A stretch of 64,000 bases of DNA from an uncultured Porphyromonas sp. (GTDB lineage Bacteria > Bacteroidota > Bacteroidia > Bacteroidales > Porphyromonadaceae), in assembly GCA_905372565.1 (NCBI GenBank), contig CAJPPK010000002.1:62001-126000 (forward strand), written 5' to 3'. Each line of letters opens with the position of its first letter. Within the stretch, counting starts at the first letter, position 1. A program made the position numbers and the translations under genes. Below the pieces are notes generated by a model. The model was not told the DNA's origin, searched no databases, and worked only from the letters and a program-made list of their open reading frames with translations. Positions 34,157 through 43,314 of the stretch are shown in pieces.

Positions 34157-37027
34157 TTAGCTTTTGCTTCGTTTCTTATTCGCTTGCTTGGCTAGGGAGG
34201 TAGCTTGTGCTTGCTGGAGTTCTTGGGCTAGGAATGGAGCAGTAGGGCTATCTTGATGAGAGATTAGACCTTCGGGTGCCCCTTGATAGATGAGTTGCCC
34301 TCCATCACGTCCGCCCTCAGGTCCGATCTCGATAAGATAGTCTGCGGAGCGGATGATGTCTAGGTTATGCTCGATGATGATGACCGTATTCCCCCGATCG
34401 ACTAGACGGTTAAGGATACCTAGGAGCACTCGTATGTCTTCGAAGTGAAGCCCTGTAGTCGGTTCGTCTAGGATATAGATGGTCTGACCGGTATCTCTCT
34501 TAGCAAGTTCCGTAGCGAGCTTAATACGTTGGCTTTCCCCTCCAGACAGGGTGGTAGAGGATTGTCCCAGCTTAATGTAGCCTAGGCCGACATCTTGCAG
34601 TACCTGTAGCTTCTTAAGGATGGGGGGGACGTTAGCGAAGAACTCCACTGCCATGTTGATCGTCATGTCTAGGACATCAGCAATGCTCTTGCCCTTGAAG
34701 CGCACCTCCAGTGTCTCCCGATTGTATCGCTTACCACGACAGACCTCACAGGGGGCATAGACATCGGGAAGGAAGTTCATCTCGATGGTTTTGTAACCAT
34801 TACCCGAACAGGTATCACAGCGTCCACCCGATACATTGAATGAGAAGCGACCAGGCTTGTAGCCACGCATCTTACTTTCGGGTAGACCTACGAATAGGTT
34901 ACGAATATCCGTGAAGACACCCGTGTAGGTCGCTGGATTACTGCGAGGGGTACGTCCGATAGGAGATTGGTCTACGGCGACGACTTTATCGACGAGCTCT
35001 AAGCCCTCAATGCTATCGTATGGTAGAGGCTCCTTAAGTGAAGAGTAGAGATGCTGGCTAAGGATCGGGTAGAGTGTCTCATTGATCAAGGTGCTCTTGC
35101 CACTACCCGAGACGCCAGCTACGCAGATGAGTGTCCCTAGAGGAAAGGAGACATCGACGCTACGGAGGTTATTCCCTCGGGCACCCCGCAGGGTGAGTAG
35201 CTTCTCTTGAGTAATAGGTCTGCGCTCACGTAGCTCAATTTGCTTCTCTCCGCTGATATACTGTGCGGTGAGGGTTTTCGCTTGAAGCATCTCCTTGGGC
35301 GTACCGGCAAAGACGACTTCACCACCTAGGCGTCCAGCCTTAGGACCCATATCGATGATGTGGTCGGCCTCGAGCATCATATCCTTATCGTGCTCTACGA
35401 CGATGATCGTATTGCCGAGGTCACGTAGCTTCTGGAGTGAATGGATGAGGCGGATATTGTCTCGCTGATGCAGACCGATGCTGGGCTCATCAAGGATATA
35501 GAGCACCTCTACGAGCTGGGTACCGATCTGTGTAGCTAGACGAATGCGTTGGCTCTCTCCACCTGATAGGGTGGATGCAGTACGATTCATCGACAGGTAG
35601 CCTAGGCCAACATCGAGGAGGAAGGATAGGCGAGTCCGAATCTCCTTGAGCACCTCGGTAGCGATGACCCGTTGCTGTGGGTTCATCTGCTCCTCAATAC
35701 CATCCAGCCAAGATGCTAGATGACTAAGCTCCATGGAGGCTACCTCTCCGATATTCTTACCAGCTATGAAGTAGTGCAAGGCTTCCTTATTGAGACGTCC
35801 ACCCTCACACTCCGGACAGAGATCTGCTCGGGTAAACTGCGCCAACCACTTCTCCGATTCCTTAGAGTCCTCTTCATCCTGCTGGGCTAAGAGAATACTT
35901 CCTAGACCATCATAGCTGAGGGGAATACCTTTTAGATCAGGGAAGCGCTCATCATGGATGTATAGCTCTTCGTCACTGCCCTGAAGGATCTCTGTAAGTA
36001 GGTCTTCGGGCAGATCTGCCAGGGGGGTCTTTAGCGTGACTTCATATTTCTGGCAGAGGGCGTCTAGCTGTGCAAAGAGTAGCGTACGCTTGTACTTACC
36101 TAGAGGGAGGATCCCACCTGAATAGATGCTCTTACTCTTATCAGGCATGATGCTCTCGGTATCGATGACGCGGACTTCTCCTAATCCTTTACAGCGCGTG
36201 CAGCAGCCATTGGGAGAGTTAAAGGAGAAGTTGTGAGGAGCAGGCTCATTATATGATAGTCCGGTCTCCGGATCCATCAAGTGACGACTGAAGTAAGCGG
36301 TCGCTTGGGTCGCAAGATCTAGTACCATCAGCACTCCGTCTCCCTCCTTGAGTGTCAGCTGTAGACTAGAGCGTAGACGATCTCGGTTCTTCTCCGTGAT
36401 CGTTAGCTTGTCGGTCTGTACCTCGACACTATGTAGCTTGTAGCGGTCGAGCTTCATCCCATAGGTGATCTCTCGAAGCTCCCCATCAACACGCACGGTG
36501 AGATAGCTCTTCTTCCGAAGTTGCTCAAAGAGCTCTTTGTAGTGTCCCTTACGTTGCTTTACGACGGGAGCCAGGAGGAGAACACGCTTCCCCTCATAGC
36601 GCTCTAGGAGGAGATCCAAGAGTTGCTCTTCGGTATAGCGCACCATAGGCTTACCCGTTTGGTAAGAGATGGCTTCTCCAGCACGAGCATAGAGCAGGCG
36701 GAAGAAGTCGTAGATCTCTGTCACGGTGCCTACTGTGGAGCGAGGGTTACGGTTCGTAGTCTTCTGCTCAATGGATATGACAGGACCAAGCCCATCGATT
36801 TGCTCTACATCGGGGCGCTCCATCCCACCACCGAGAAAGCCTCGGGCATAAGAGCTGAAGGTCTCGATATATCGGCGCTGACCCTCTGCATAGATTGTAT
36901 CGAAGGCTAGGGAGGACTTACCGCTCCCACTTAGTCCAGTAAAGACGGTGAGAGAATAGCGAGGAATATGTACATCTACATTCTTGAGGTTGTGTACGCG
37001 GGCACCTTGAATGTCTAAGTCTTGCAT
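34157..37027 (-). CDS. uvrA: Excinuclease ABC subunit A
   Basis: Damage-recognition ATPase of nucleotide excision repair. Full length at 956 residues. Two ABC modules: Walker A GLSGSGKSSLAFD near 32-44 and GVSGSGKSTLINE near 640, each with a matching LSGGESQRIRLA / LSGGESQRIKLA signature and a Walker B. Zinc-binding cysteine sets: CTRCKGLGEV, CPECEGGRL and CDTCSGNGY...CEVCRGKRY. It is preceded by its own candidate promoter and followed 40 bases later by the SWIM-domain gene, which may ride on its transcript. Confidence 0.97.
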   Translation of the reverse strand: MQDLDIQGARVHNLKNVDVHIPRYSLTVFTGLSGSGKSSLAFDTIYAEGQRRYIETFSSYARGFLGGGMERPDVEQIDGLGPVISIEQKTTNRNPRSTVGTVTEIYDFFRLLYARAGEAISYQTGKPMVRYTEEQLLDLLLERYEGKRVLLLAPVVKQRKGHYKELFEQLRKKSYLTVRVDGELREITYGMKLDRYKLHSVEVQTDKLTITEKNRDRLRSSLQLTLKEGDGVLMVLDLATQATAYFSRHLMDPETGLSYNEPAPHNFSFNSPNGCCTRCKGLGEVRVIDTESIMPDKSKSIYSGGILPLGKYKRTLLFAQLDALCQKYEVTLKTPLADLPEDLLTEILQGSDEELYIHDERFPDLKGIPLSYDGLGSILLAQQDEEDSKESEKWLAQFTRADLCPECEGGRLNKEALHYFIAGKNIGEVASMELSHLASWLDGIEEQMNPQQRVIATEVLKEIRTRLSFLLDVGLGYLSMNRTASTLSGGESQRIRLATQIGTQLVEVLYILDEPSIGLHQRDNIRLIHSLQKLRDLGNTIIVVEHDKDMMLEADHIIDMGPKAGRLGGEVVFAGTPKEMLQAKTLTAQYISGEKQIELRERRPITQEKLLTLRGARGNNLRSVDVSFPLGTLICVAGVSGSGKSTLINETLYPILSQHLYSSLKEPLPYDSIEGLELVDKVVAVDQSPIGRTPRSNPATYTGVFTDIRNLFVGLPESKMRGYKPGRFSFNVSGGRCDTCSGNGYKTIEMNFLPDVYAPCEVCRGKRYNRETLEVRFKGKSIADVLDMTINMAVEFFANVPPILKKLQVLQDVGLGYIKLGQSSTTLSGGESQRIKLATELAKRDTGQTIYILDEPTTGLHFEDIRVLLGILNRLVDRGNTVIIIEHNLDIIRSADYLIEIGPEGGRDGGQLIYQGAPEGLISHQDSPTAPFLAQELQQAQATSLAKQANKKRSKS

Positions 37028-37132
37028 AAATGTATAGCGTGGAGAGCTACTCCAAGAAGAGCTGAAGTCTATCCCGAATAGGGTACCTTCATTAAGAATA
37101 ATCTAAAGAGCTTCAGCGGATAATATATGGGG

Positions 37133-37140
37133 CAAAGATA
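37133..37140 (-). promoter_or_regulatory. Candidate -7 element for uvrA
   Basis: CAAAGATA reads TATCTTTG on the minus strand, 105 bases upstream of the uvrA start. Confidence 0.5.
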
Positions 37141-37282
37141 AATATAAAACGGACTAGAGCGTGCAGTCCTAGGTATATCTCGAGAAAGATGATATCCTAG
37201 CTGGTCGAAAGGCTCTTAATCCGTCTTCTGTGGTATGCGAAGAGTGTCCTCCTGAGAGTAATGGTAGCTTGTCGGTGTGATG

Positions 37283-37395
37283 TAGCTATGCCTCCTCGCT
37301 CAGTTACGTATATTCTAACCCTTAGGTTAGGTATATTGTGACTCTTCGATTAGGTATATCGCAATGGAGGGATTACGTATATTGTAAATCGGTGT
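37283..37395. repeat. Intergenic 22/23-bp tandem array 6 (five units, TA[C/G]GTATATTG type)
   Basis: Units start at 37283, 37305, 37328, 37351 and 37374, so the spacing is 22 then 23, 23, 23. The cores are TACGTATATTC, TAGGTATATTG, TAGGTATATCG and TACGTATATTG; the first unit is weak (TAGCTATGCCT). The sequence differs from arrays 1-5, but the period and intergenic placement agree. The 406-base gap between uvrA and the SUI1 gene has no gene. Confidence 0.75.
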
Positions 37396-37433
37396 GCCAC
37401 ACGATGCCCTTTTGGAGAGGGAGATAAGTTCAG

Positions 37434-37766
37434 CTATTTCGTCTGACGGTAGCCTAACTCTAGAAGGATCTTACGTAGCTTCTCTCGCTGGTCTCCTTGC
37501 ACTAAGATCTCTCCATCCTTGGCTGATCCCCCGACACCACAGCGCTGGCGAAGGAGTTTCCCTAGGGCTTCAAGGTCTTCTTTCGTACCGACAAAGCCCG
37601 TGATCAGAGAGACCTCCTTTCCTCCCCGCTGCTTTTTGGAGAGGGAGAGGCGGAGGCGTTGCTTATCTGGAGGGAGAGTAGTTGCTTCCTCGACTTCATC
37701 TGTCGTATAAGCGAAGTCTGGATTGGTGCTGTAGAGTACACCGAGGCGATTCTTCCAGTCGGACAT
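37434..37766 (-). CDS. SUI1/eIF1-family translation factor homologue (YciH-like)
   Basis: 110 residues. The C-terminal 70 form a SUI1 fold: LRLSLSKKQRGGKEVSLITGF carries the basic loop, and LRQRCGVGGSAKDGEILVQGD the typical GxGGxxKDGxIxLQGD-like strand pair, ending in ILLELGY. The N-terminal 35 residues are not conserved. The family is related to eIF1; in bacteria it is thought to influence initiation fidelity, but the role is uncertain. Last gene of the lepA-dnaB-M24-coaD run, 42 bases after coaD. Confidence 0.9.
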   Translation of the reverse strand: MSDWKNRLGVLYSTNPDFAYTTDEVEEATTLPPDKQRLRLSLSKKQRGGKEVSLITGFVGTKEDLEALGKLLRQRCGVGGSAKDGEILVQGDQREKLRKILLELGYRQTK

Positions 37767-37808
37767 GGGATGATGTGGCTAAGCGTAAAGAATGGGTGGC
37801 AACGTCTG

Positions 37809-38276
37809 TTAGCGAGCGATCTCTAAGGAGAACCCCACGGGAAGGAAGGCAGAGACATCGCCTCCATAATGGAGTAGTTCGCGCACGACTGTGGAGCTAA
37901 TATGGGTGAAGCGCTGAGAAGCAGGTAGGAGTACGGTCTCCATATCTGCCATATGGCGATTAAGATCGGCCAAAGTGCGCTCATACTCCATATCCGTACT
38001 GCTTCGTACGCCACGAAGCAGTACGGTGACGTCGAGCTCTTGTGCTAGGGTCACCGTCAGCCCCGTATAGGTGACGACTCGTACTCGAGGTTCCTTGGCA
38101 TAGAAGGCGGAGATCTGTGCTAAGCGCTCTTCCGCAGAGAAGAGGTTACGCTTGGCTTCGTTGGTCCCAATGGCGACGATCACTTCATCAAAGAGAGCTA
38201 GTCCCCGAGTAACGATGTCTGCATGTCCGCGAGTAAAGGGATCGAATGATCCTGCATAGAGTGCACGGCGTGTCAT
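37809..38276 (-). CDS. coaD: Phosphopantetheine adenylyltransferase
   Basis: Penultimate step of CoA synthesis: 4'-phosphopantetheine + ATP to dephospho-CoA. Nucleotidyltransferase of 155 residues with the start RRALYAGSFDPFTRGHADIVTRGL (T/HxGH motif as RGHAD), LLRGVRSSTDMEYERTLADLNRHM (substrate-binding block) and the C-terminal ISSTVVRELLHYGGDVSAFLP (ISSTxxR motif). Its start overlaps the M24 peptidase stop by four bases (ATGA). Confidence 0.96.
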   Translation of the reverse strand: MTRRALYAGSFDPFTRGHADIVTRGLALFDEVIVAIGTNEAKRNLFSAEERLAQISAFYAKEPRVRVVTYTGLTVTLAQELDVTVLLRGVRSSTDMEYERTLADLNRHMADMETVLLPASQRFTHISSTVVRELLHYGGDVSAFLPVGFSLEIAR

Positions 38277-39445
38277 CTGGGTACTTGATTCAGATCAATG
38301 ATTGCTTCTGGAGCAGGGGTTAAACACTCCACTCCCGAAGAGGTAACAAGGTAGGTATTCTCAATGCCGACAGCTCCAACGCCGGGGAGGACAAACTTAG
38401 GCTCAAAGGCAATGATCATGCCTTCCTCTAGGGTGTCTTTACTTCGGCCAGTTAAGACGGGGAGTTCGTTGATCTGAAGCCCTAATCCATGCCCTACGAA
38501 CTGAGCTTGTAGTTCTGTCCCCATGAAATAGTCCTTGGCACCTGCAACTTCGACACGGCGCAGGCATTCATTCCAGAGCTCAGCGCAGGAAGATCCAGGC
38601 TTAGCCTGCTGCATCACCTCTCGATGAAGCTGGAGGCTTAAGTTGTGTAGGCGATAGGCTTCTTCGGGGAGCTGTCCGATAGAGTAGGTGCGTGTAAGGT
38701 CGGAGTAGTAGACACCATAGTTCCCTGCCATATCGACCATGACAGCCATTCCTTCCTTAAGAGGGGTGCCATTGGAGCCAAGGGGTAGGGCGGGAACACC
38801 TGCTCCTCCCAGAGCAAAGTCATAGGGTGAGGCTGTACCAGCATTATCTCCTGCTAAAAGGCTACCCATGAAGATCTCCATCGCTGATCCAAAACAGCGA
38901 AAGAGCCCGACCGATCCATGCTGACGCATCAGTCGCTCGATCTCGATCTGGAAGTCCCGATCTGTCATCCCTGGACGGTAGACTTGAGGGATTAGCTCAT
39001 AGACCTCGACATGACGACGTGCGCATTCTCGTGTTTGCTCGATTTCTAGCGGAGTCTTACGCATGCGGGCCTGTCGGAGGAGAGCTGTCCCGTTGTGGAA
39101 GGTAGCATTAGGGAAGAGCTTCTGTTGACGCTGGATGTCAGTGTAGCTTTGCTCATCTAGCTCAAGGGCTACAGATCCTAGAGTTAGGGTGTCTATATGG
39201 TCGCTGAGCTGCTCGATCTTGCGAATGGAGTGAACGGTAGGAGACTCTGGATAGCTCTGTGGGCGACGGATGAAGCACTGTGCCTCTCCCTCTGCAGGTA
39301 TGAAGAGTAAGCCAGAGAAGATGGAGCCACAGAGATACAGAAGATTAACATTGGAGGTCACAATAAGTGCCTCGATGGATGCACTACGCAGGAGCTCCTG
39401 AAGACGCTCCACACGTAGTCGATAATCCGGGTGTGATGAAAGCAT
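38273..39445 (-). CDS. M24 family (Xaa-Pro) aminopeptidase
   Basis: Metallopeptidase of 390 residues with an N-terminal creatinase-type domain (about 1-135) and a C-terminal pita-bread domain. All five metal ligands can be placed: Asp in VMVDMAGNYG, Asp in YYSDLTRTY, His in FVGHGLGLQINELP, Glu in AFEPKFVLP and Glu in GIENTYLV. So it should be active on Xaa-Pro or related peptides in the cytoplasm. It lies 27 bases downstream of dnaB and overlaps coaD. Confidence 0.9.
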   Translation of the reverse strand: MLSSHPDYRLRVERLQELLRSASIEALIVTSNVNLLYLCGSIFSGLLFIPAEGEAQCFIRRPQSYPESPTVHSIRKIEQLSDHIDTLTLGSVALELDEQSYTDIQRQQKLFPNATFHNGTALLRQARMRKTPLEIEQTRECARRHVEVYELIPQVYRPGMTDRDFQIEIERLMRQHGSVGLFRCFGSAMEIFMGSLLAGDNAGTASPYDFALGGAGVPALPLGSNGTPLKEGMAVMVDMAGNYGVYYSDLTRTYSIGQLPEEAYRLHNLSLQLHREVMQQAKPGSSCAELWNECLRRVEVAGAKDYFMGTELQAQFVGHGLGLQINELPVLTGRSKDTLEEGMIIAFEPKFVLPGVGAVGIENTYLVTSSGVECLTPAPEAIIDLNQVPR

Positions 39446-39472
39446 ATTTAGCTAAAGGTTGGGTAACAGGGA

Positions 39473-41035
39473 TCAGAATGGTACCTCTGTACTTGGGAGA
39501 GGGGAGGTCAGTGGATCGACATCCATCTCCGCAGGAGAGGAAGGAGATGCTTGAGTAGAGGCAGCCCCAAAGCGTGCACCTTCGCCTGAACGTGTACGGC
39601 GAGCCTTGCGTAGCTCTCCTCGCTCTGCGAAGCGAGCATAGTCAGCGGTGAAGGTTAAGCGTACCGTATCTACAGGACCATTACGATGCTTGGCTATGAT
39701 GAACTCACCGACACCACGCAGATCTTCTCCTGTCTCCGGGTCCGTATAGATCTTATAATACTCAGGGCGGTGAATGAAGCAAACGATGTCGGCATCCTGC
39801 TCGATAGCTCCTGATTCACGGAGATCGGAAAGTTGGGGACGCTTGCTATTAGCGTCACCACCTTGTAGGCGGTTCTCGACACCACGATTAAGCTGTGAGA
39901 GGGCGATGATCGGGATATTAAGTTCCTTGGCTAGCATCTTCAGCGAGCGAGAGATCGTACTGACCTCCTGCTCTCGGTTACCGAAGCTCATCCCACTTGC
40001 ATTCATCAGCTGTAGGTAGTCGATGATGATCATCTTCACTTGGTGCTCTCGCACTAGGCGTCGAGCCTTAGTTCGTAGCTCAAAGACGGAGAGAGAGGGC
40101 GTGTCATTGATATAGAGTGGAGCCCCTTCCAGCATACCGATGCGGTTATGTAGGCGTGTCCACTCTCCGTCATCTAGTCGCCCGCTTTTGATCTTTTGTC
40201 CATCGATCTCACAGACATTGGAGAGGAAGCGCTTGACAAGCTGTACGGCGCTCATTTCAAGGTTAAAGAGAGCCACAGGGATGCCATGATCTACCGCCAT
40301 GTTCTTAGCCATGGAGACGACAAAAGCTGTCTTACCCATAGCTGGACGAGCGGCGATGATGATGAGGTCGGAGTTCTGCCAGCCCGAGGTCAGTTCATCG
40401 ATGTCCTTGAAGCCTGAGGTAAGTCCACTGATCCCTTCCTCACGGTTGGCTGCGATCTGCATTTCATTGATCGCACCTTTTACGAGGGGATTGATCGGGA
40501 CAAAGTCTCGGGTGGAGTTTTGTTGAGCTATCTCAAAGAGAGCTCCCTCAGCCTGCTGGATCTGCTCCTGGATATCGACGATATCATCATAGGCTCCCTT
40601 CAGAGTTGAGGAAGCCATCCCGATGAGGCGACGACTGAGTGCCTTGCTATAAAGGACTTCAGCATGCGCCTCTAAGCTCCCCGTAGACATGACCTTGGTG
40701 GTGAGCCCTGCGATATAGGCAGCATCTCCCACTTCCTCTAGTACCCCCATGCGGCGAAGCTCCTCCGTCACGGTGAGCATGTCGATAGGCTGCTGTGCCA
40801 TGGCTAGGGTCACCATCGCCGAATAGATCTGTTCATGAGCCTTGACGTAGAAGGTCTCTGGGCGGAGCTTCTCACTGACACGAGCATAGGCATCCTTTTC
40901 AAGAAGGATGGCGCCTAAGACGGCTTCCTCGAAATCAGGAGCCTGAGGAGGGATACGTCCATCTAGCTCCATCGGGACAATGGGTGCAGGTTTCTTCCCC
41001 CGCTGTTTGCTGGCGGAGGAGCTTGTCGTAGCCAT
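39473..41035 (-). CDS. dnaB: Replicative DNA helicase
   Basis: Hexameric fork helicase, 520 residues. N-terminal domain about 28-130 (PPQAPDFEEAVLGAILLEKDAY), then linker helix, then RecA-like domain from about 190: Walker A AARPAMGKTAFVVSMAKN, Walker B IIIDYLQLMN, and the arginine-finger/ISQLNRGVENR region (ALSQLNRGVENR). No intein is inserted in the Walker or DnaB motifs. It begins 5 bases after lepA ends, so the two are one transcript. Confidence 0.97.
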   Translation of the reverse strand: MATTSSSASKQRGKKPAPIVPMELDGRIPPQAPDFEEAVLGAILLEKDAYARVSEKLRPETFYVKAHEQIYSAMVTLAMAQQPIDMLTVTEELRRMGVLEEVGDAAYIAGLTTKVMSTGSLEAHAEVLYSKALSRRLIGMASSTLKGAYDDIVDIQEQIQQAEGALFEIAQQNSTRDFVPINPLVKGAINEMQIAANREEGISGLTSGFKDIDELTSGWQNSDLIIIAARPAMGKTAFVVSMAKNMAVDHGIPVALFNLEMSAVQLVKRFLSNVCEIDGQKIKSGRLDDGEWTRLHNRIGMLEGAPLYINDTPSLSVFELRTKARRLVREHQVKMIIIDYLQLMNASGMSFGNREQEVSTISRSLKMLAKELNIPIIALSQLNRGVENRLQGGDANSKRPQLSDLRESGAIEQDADIVCFIHRPEYYKIYTDPETGEDLRGVGEFIIAKHRNGPVDTVRLTFTADYARFAERGELRKARRTRSGEGARFGAASTQASPSSPAEMDVDPLTSPLPSTEVPF

Positions 41036-41040
41036 AGGGA

Positions 41041-42828
41041 TTAGTCGAGTTTAAGTACTGCGAGGAAAGCCTTCTGGGGCACTTCGACTGTCCCGATCTG
41101 CTTCATGCGCTTCTTCCCTTCCTTCTGCTTCTCTAGTAGCTTGCGCTTACGGGAGACGTCACCTCCGTAGCACTTGGCCGTCACATCCTTACGTACGGCT
41201 TTGATCGTCTCACGAGCGATGACCTTAGCTCCGATTGCTGCTTGGATAGCGATATCAAACTGCTGGCGTGGGATAAGCTCCTTGAGCTTCTCGCACATCC
41301 GACGTCCGAAGGCAACACTATTATCTACGTGCGTGAGAGTCGAGAGGGCATCCACGGGATCACCATTGAGGAGGATATCCAGCTTGACGAGCTTCGAGGG
41401 ACGGAAGTCGCTGAGGTGGTAGTCAAAGGAGGCATAGCCCTTCGATACGCTCTTGAGCTTATCGTAGAAGTCGATGACGATTTCCCCGAGAGGGAGGTCA
41501 AAGAAGATCTCAATACGGTCTCCCGAGATGTACTCCTGCTTGATGAGCTGTCCACGCTTGCCGAGACAGAGCGTCATGATCGGCCCGATGTAGGTCGTGT
41601 TGGTGATCACCGAAGCTCTGATATAGGGCTCCTCGATATGGTCAATCGTCGTGATGTCTGGTAGCCCAGAGGGGTTATGTACTTCCTTACATTCACCCTT
41701 CTTGTCGTAGACCTTGTAGGATACGTTAGGCACGGTGGTGATGACGTTCATCCCGAACTCACGATCTAGACGCTCCTGGATGATCTCCATGTGAAGAAGT
41801 CCTAAGAATCCGCATCGGAATCCGAAGCCTAGCGCAATGGAGCTCTCGGGCTGGAAGGTGAGGGAAGCGTCATTGAGCTGTAGCTTCTCTAGCGAAGCAC
41901 GTAGGTTCTCAAAGTCCTCACTCTCGATAGGGTAGAGTCCAGCGAAGACCATAGGCTTGACTTCCTCAAACCCTGCGATAGCCTCTGTTGCTCCACCTAC
42001 GACATGGGTGATCGTATCACCGACCTTGACCTCTTTGCTGGTCTTAATCCCCGAGATGATGTAGCCTACATCTCCCGTAGAGATCTCCTTGCGCGGATCC
42101 ATGTCCAAGCGGAGGACGCCGACTTCATCCGCATCGTACTCCTTCCCTGTGGCAATGAACTTCACATGATCCCCCTTGCGGATGGTTCCGTTGACGACCT
42201 TGAAGTAAGCGATGATACCACGGAAGGGATTAAAGACTGAGTCGAAGATCAAGCACTGTAGCGGAGCCTCGGGATCTCCCTGGGGAGCAGGGATACGCTC
42301 GACGATAGCACGTAAGATCTCATCTACTCCTAGCCCCGTCTTCCCGCTAGCGCGAATGATCTCTTCACGCTTACATCCGAGGAGCTCGATGATCTGATCT
42401 TCGACTTCCTCTGGCATGGCACTTGGCAGATCCACCTTGTTGATGATCGGGATGATCTCTAGATCATGCTCGAGGGCCATATAGAGGTTGGAGATCGTCT
42501 GAGCTTGGATTCCTTGGGCAGCATCTACGATCAGGAGAGCTCCTTCGCAGGCTGCGATGGAGCGAGAGACCTCATAGGAGAAGTCTACGTGTCCCGGAGT
42601 GTCGATGAGGTTGAGGGTGTAGGGCTGTCCATCCAGCTGATAGTTCATCTGGATAGCGTGGCTTTTGATCGTGATACCACGCTCACGCTCTAGATCCATA
42701 TTGTCCAAGACCTGCTCTTGGAGATCCTTGCCTGATACGGTTTGGGTCGTCTCAAGGAGACGGTCGGCCAGAGTACTTTTCCCGTGGTCGATATGGGCAA
42801 TTATGCAAAAGTTACGTATATGCTTCAT
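41041..42828 (-). CDS. lepA: Elongation factor 4 (LepA GTPase)
   Basis: Ribosome back-translocating GTPase, full length at 595 residues. G domain: [16 protein letters not shown] (G1), [13 protein letters not shown] (G2), DTPGHVDF (G3), INKVDLP (G4). EF-G-like domains II, III and V follow. The LepA-specific C-terminal domain ends in [23 protein letters not shown] sequence ([21 protein letters not shown]). It starts a minus-strand operon with dnaB, M24, coaD and SUI1. The candidate promoter is so close that the message may be nearly leaderless. Confidence 0.97.
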   Translation of the reverse strand: MKHIRNFCIIAHIDHGKSTLADRLLETTQTVSGKDLQEQVLDNMDLERERGITIKSHAIQMNYQLDGQPYTLNLIDTPGHVDFSYEVSRSIAACEGALLIVDAAQGIQAQTISNLYMALEHDLEIIPIINKVDLPSAMPEEVEDQIIELLGCKREEIIRASGKTGLGVDEILRAIVERIPAPQGDPEAPLQCLIFDSVFNPFRGIIAYFKVVNGTIRKGDHVKFIATGKEYDADEVGVLRLDMDPRKEISTGDVGYIISGIKTSKEVKVGDTITHVVGGATEAIAGFEEVKPMVFAGLYPIESEDFENLRASLEKLQLNDASLTFQPESSIALGFGFRCGFLGLLHMEIIQERLDREFGMNVITTVPNVSYKVYDKKGECKEVHNPSGLPDITTIDHIEEPYIRASVITNTTYIGPIMTLCLGKRGQLIKQEYISGDRIEIFFDLPLGEIVIDFYDKLKSVSKGYASFDYHLSDFRPSKLVKLDILLNGDPVDALSTLTHVDNSVAFGRRMCEKLKELIPRQQFDIAIQAAIGAKVIARETIKAVRKDVTAKCYGGDVSRKRKLLEKQKEGKKRMKQIGTVEVPQKAFLAVLKLD

Positions 42829-42835
42829 CTTACTG

Positions 42836-42843
42836 CAAAGATA
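42836..42843 (-). promoter_or_regulatory. Candidate -7 element for lepA operon
   Basis: CAAAGATA reads TATCTTTG on the minus strand. Only 7 bases separate it from the lepA start codon, which would leave almost no 5' untranslated leader. Confidence 0.5.
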
Positions 42844-42974
42844 CGACGAAGGAAGCAGAAAGTCTTCCCTTATAGTTCATCACCCAGATCTCGTGTCTTT
42901 CAGACCTCGCTCAAGACCCTCTCGTAGGGTGACTGAGGGGAGGGAAAAAGAGGGGGGAATTAATCCAACTAGTA

Positions 42975-43066
42975 GGCACTACTGTTGCCCCTCAGGTGGC
43001 ACTACTGTTGCCTATTGAGGGGCACTACTGTTGCCTCTTTAGTGTTACTACTGATGCCCCAGAGAA
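42975..43066. repeat. Intergenic 23-bp tandem array 7 (four units, GGCACTACTGTTGCC type)
   Basis: Units start at 42975, 42998, 43021 and 43044, exactly 23 bases apart. The first three share the 15-base core GGCACTACTGTTGCC without change; the fourth is GTTACTACTGATGCC. It is the best-conserved array and has its own sequence, unrelated to arrays 1-5. It lies in the 486-base gap between divergent lepA and the pseudouridine synthase gene, where I see no other gene. Confidence 0.85.
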
Positions 43067-43206
43067 GAATTCCCCAATGAGGCTACTTGAGGAGTAGAAG
43101 TTTCGCAGCTTCCTAGACCAAGGCTAACCTAAGAGATGAACCCCAAGGAGTCTGGTCACTTTCTATTGCCGAGGATTTAGCCCTAGAGTATCTCACATAT
43201 AATGAG

Positions 43207-43214
43207 TATCTTTG
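43207..43214 (+). promoter_or_regulatory. Candidate -7 element for pseudouridine synthase-asnS unit
   Basis: TATCTTTG matches TAnnTTTG, about 100 bases upstream of the first ATG. Confidence 0.5.
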
Positions 43215-43314
43215 CTGTTAGATAAAAATGGGAGATGATCTAGTCGGGGGTGTCTTATAGATAACACAAGCACCGCCCGAGGGGAGCCGAGAGGGTTGCC
43301 CTCTCTCCTGTAAT

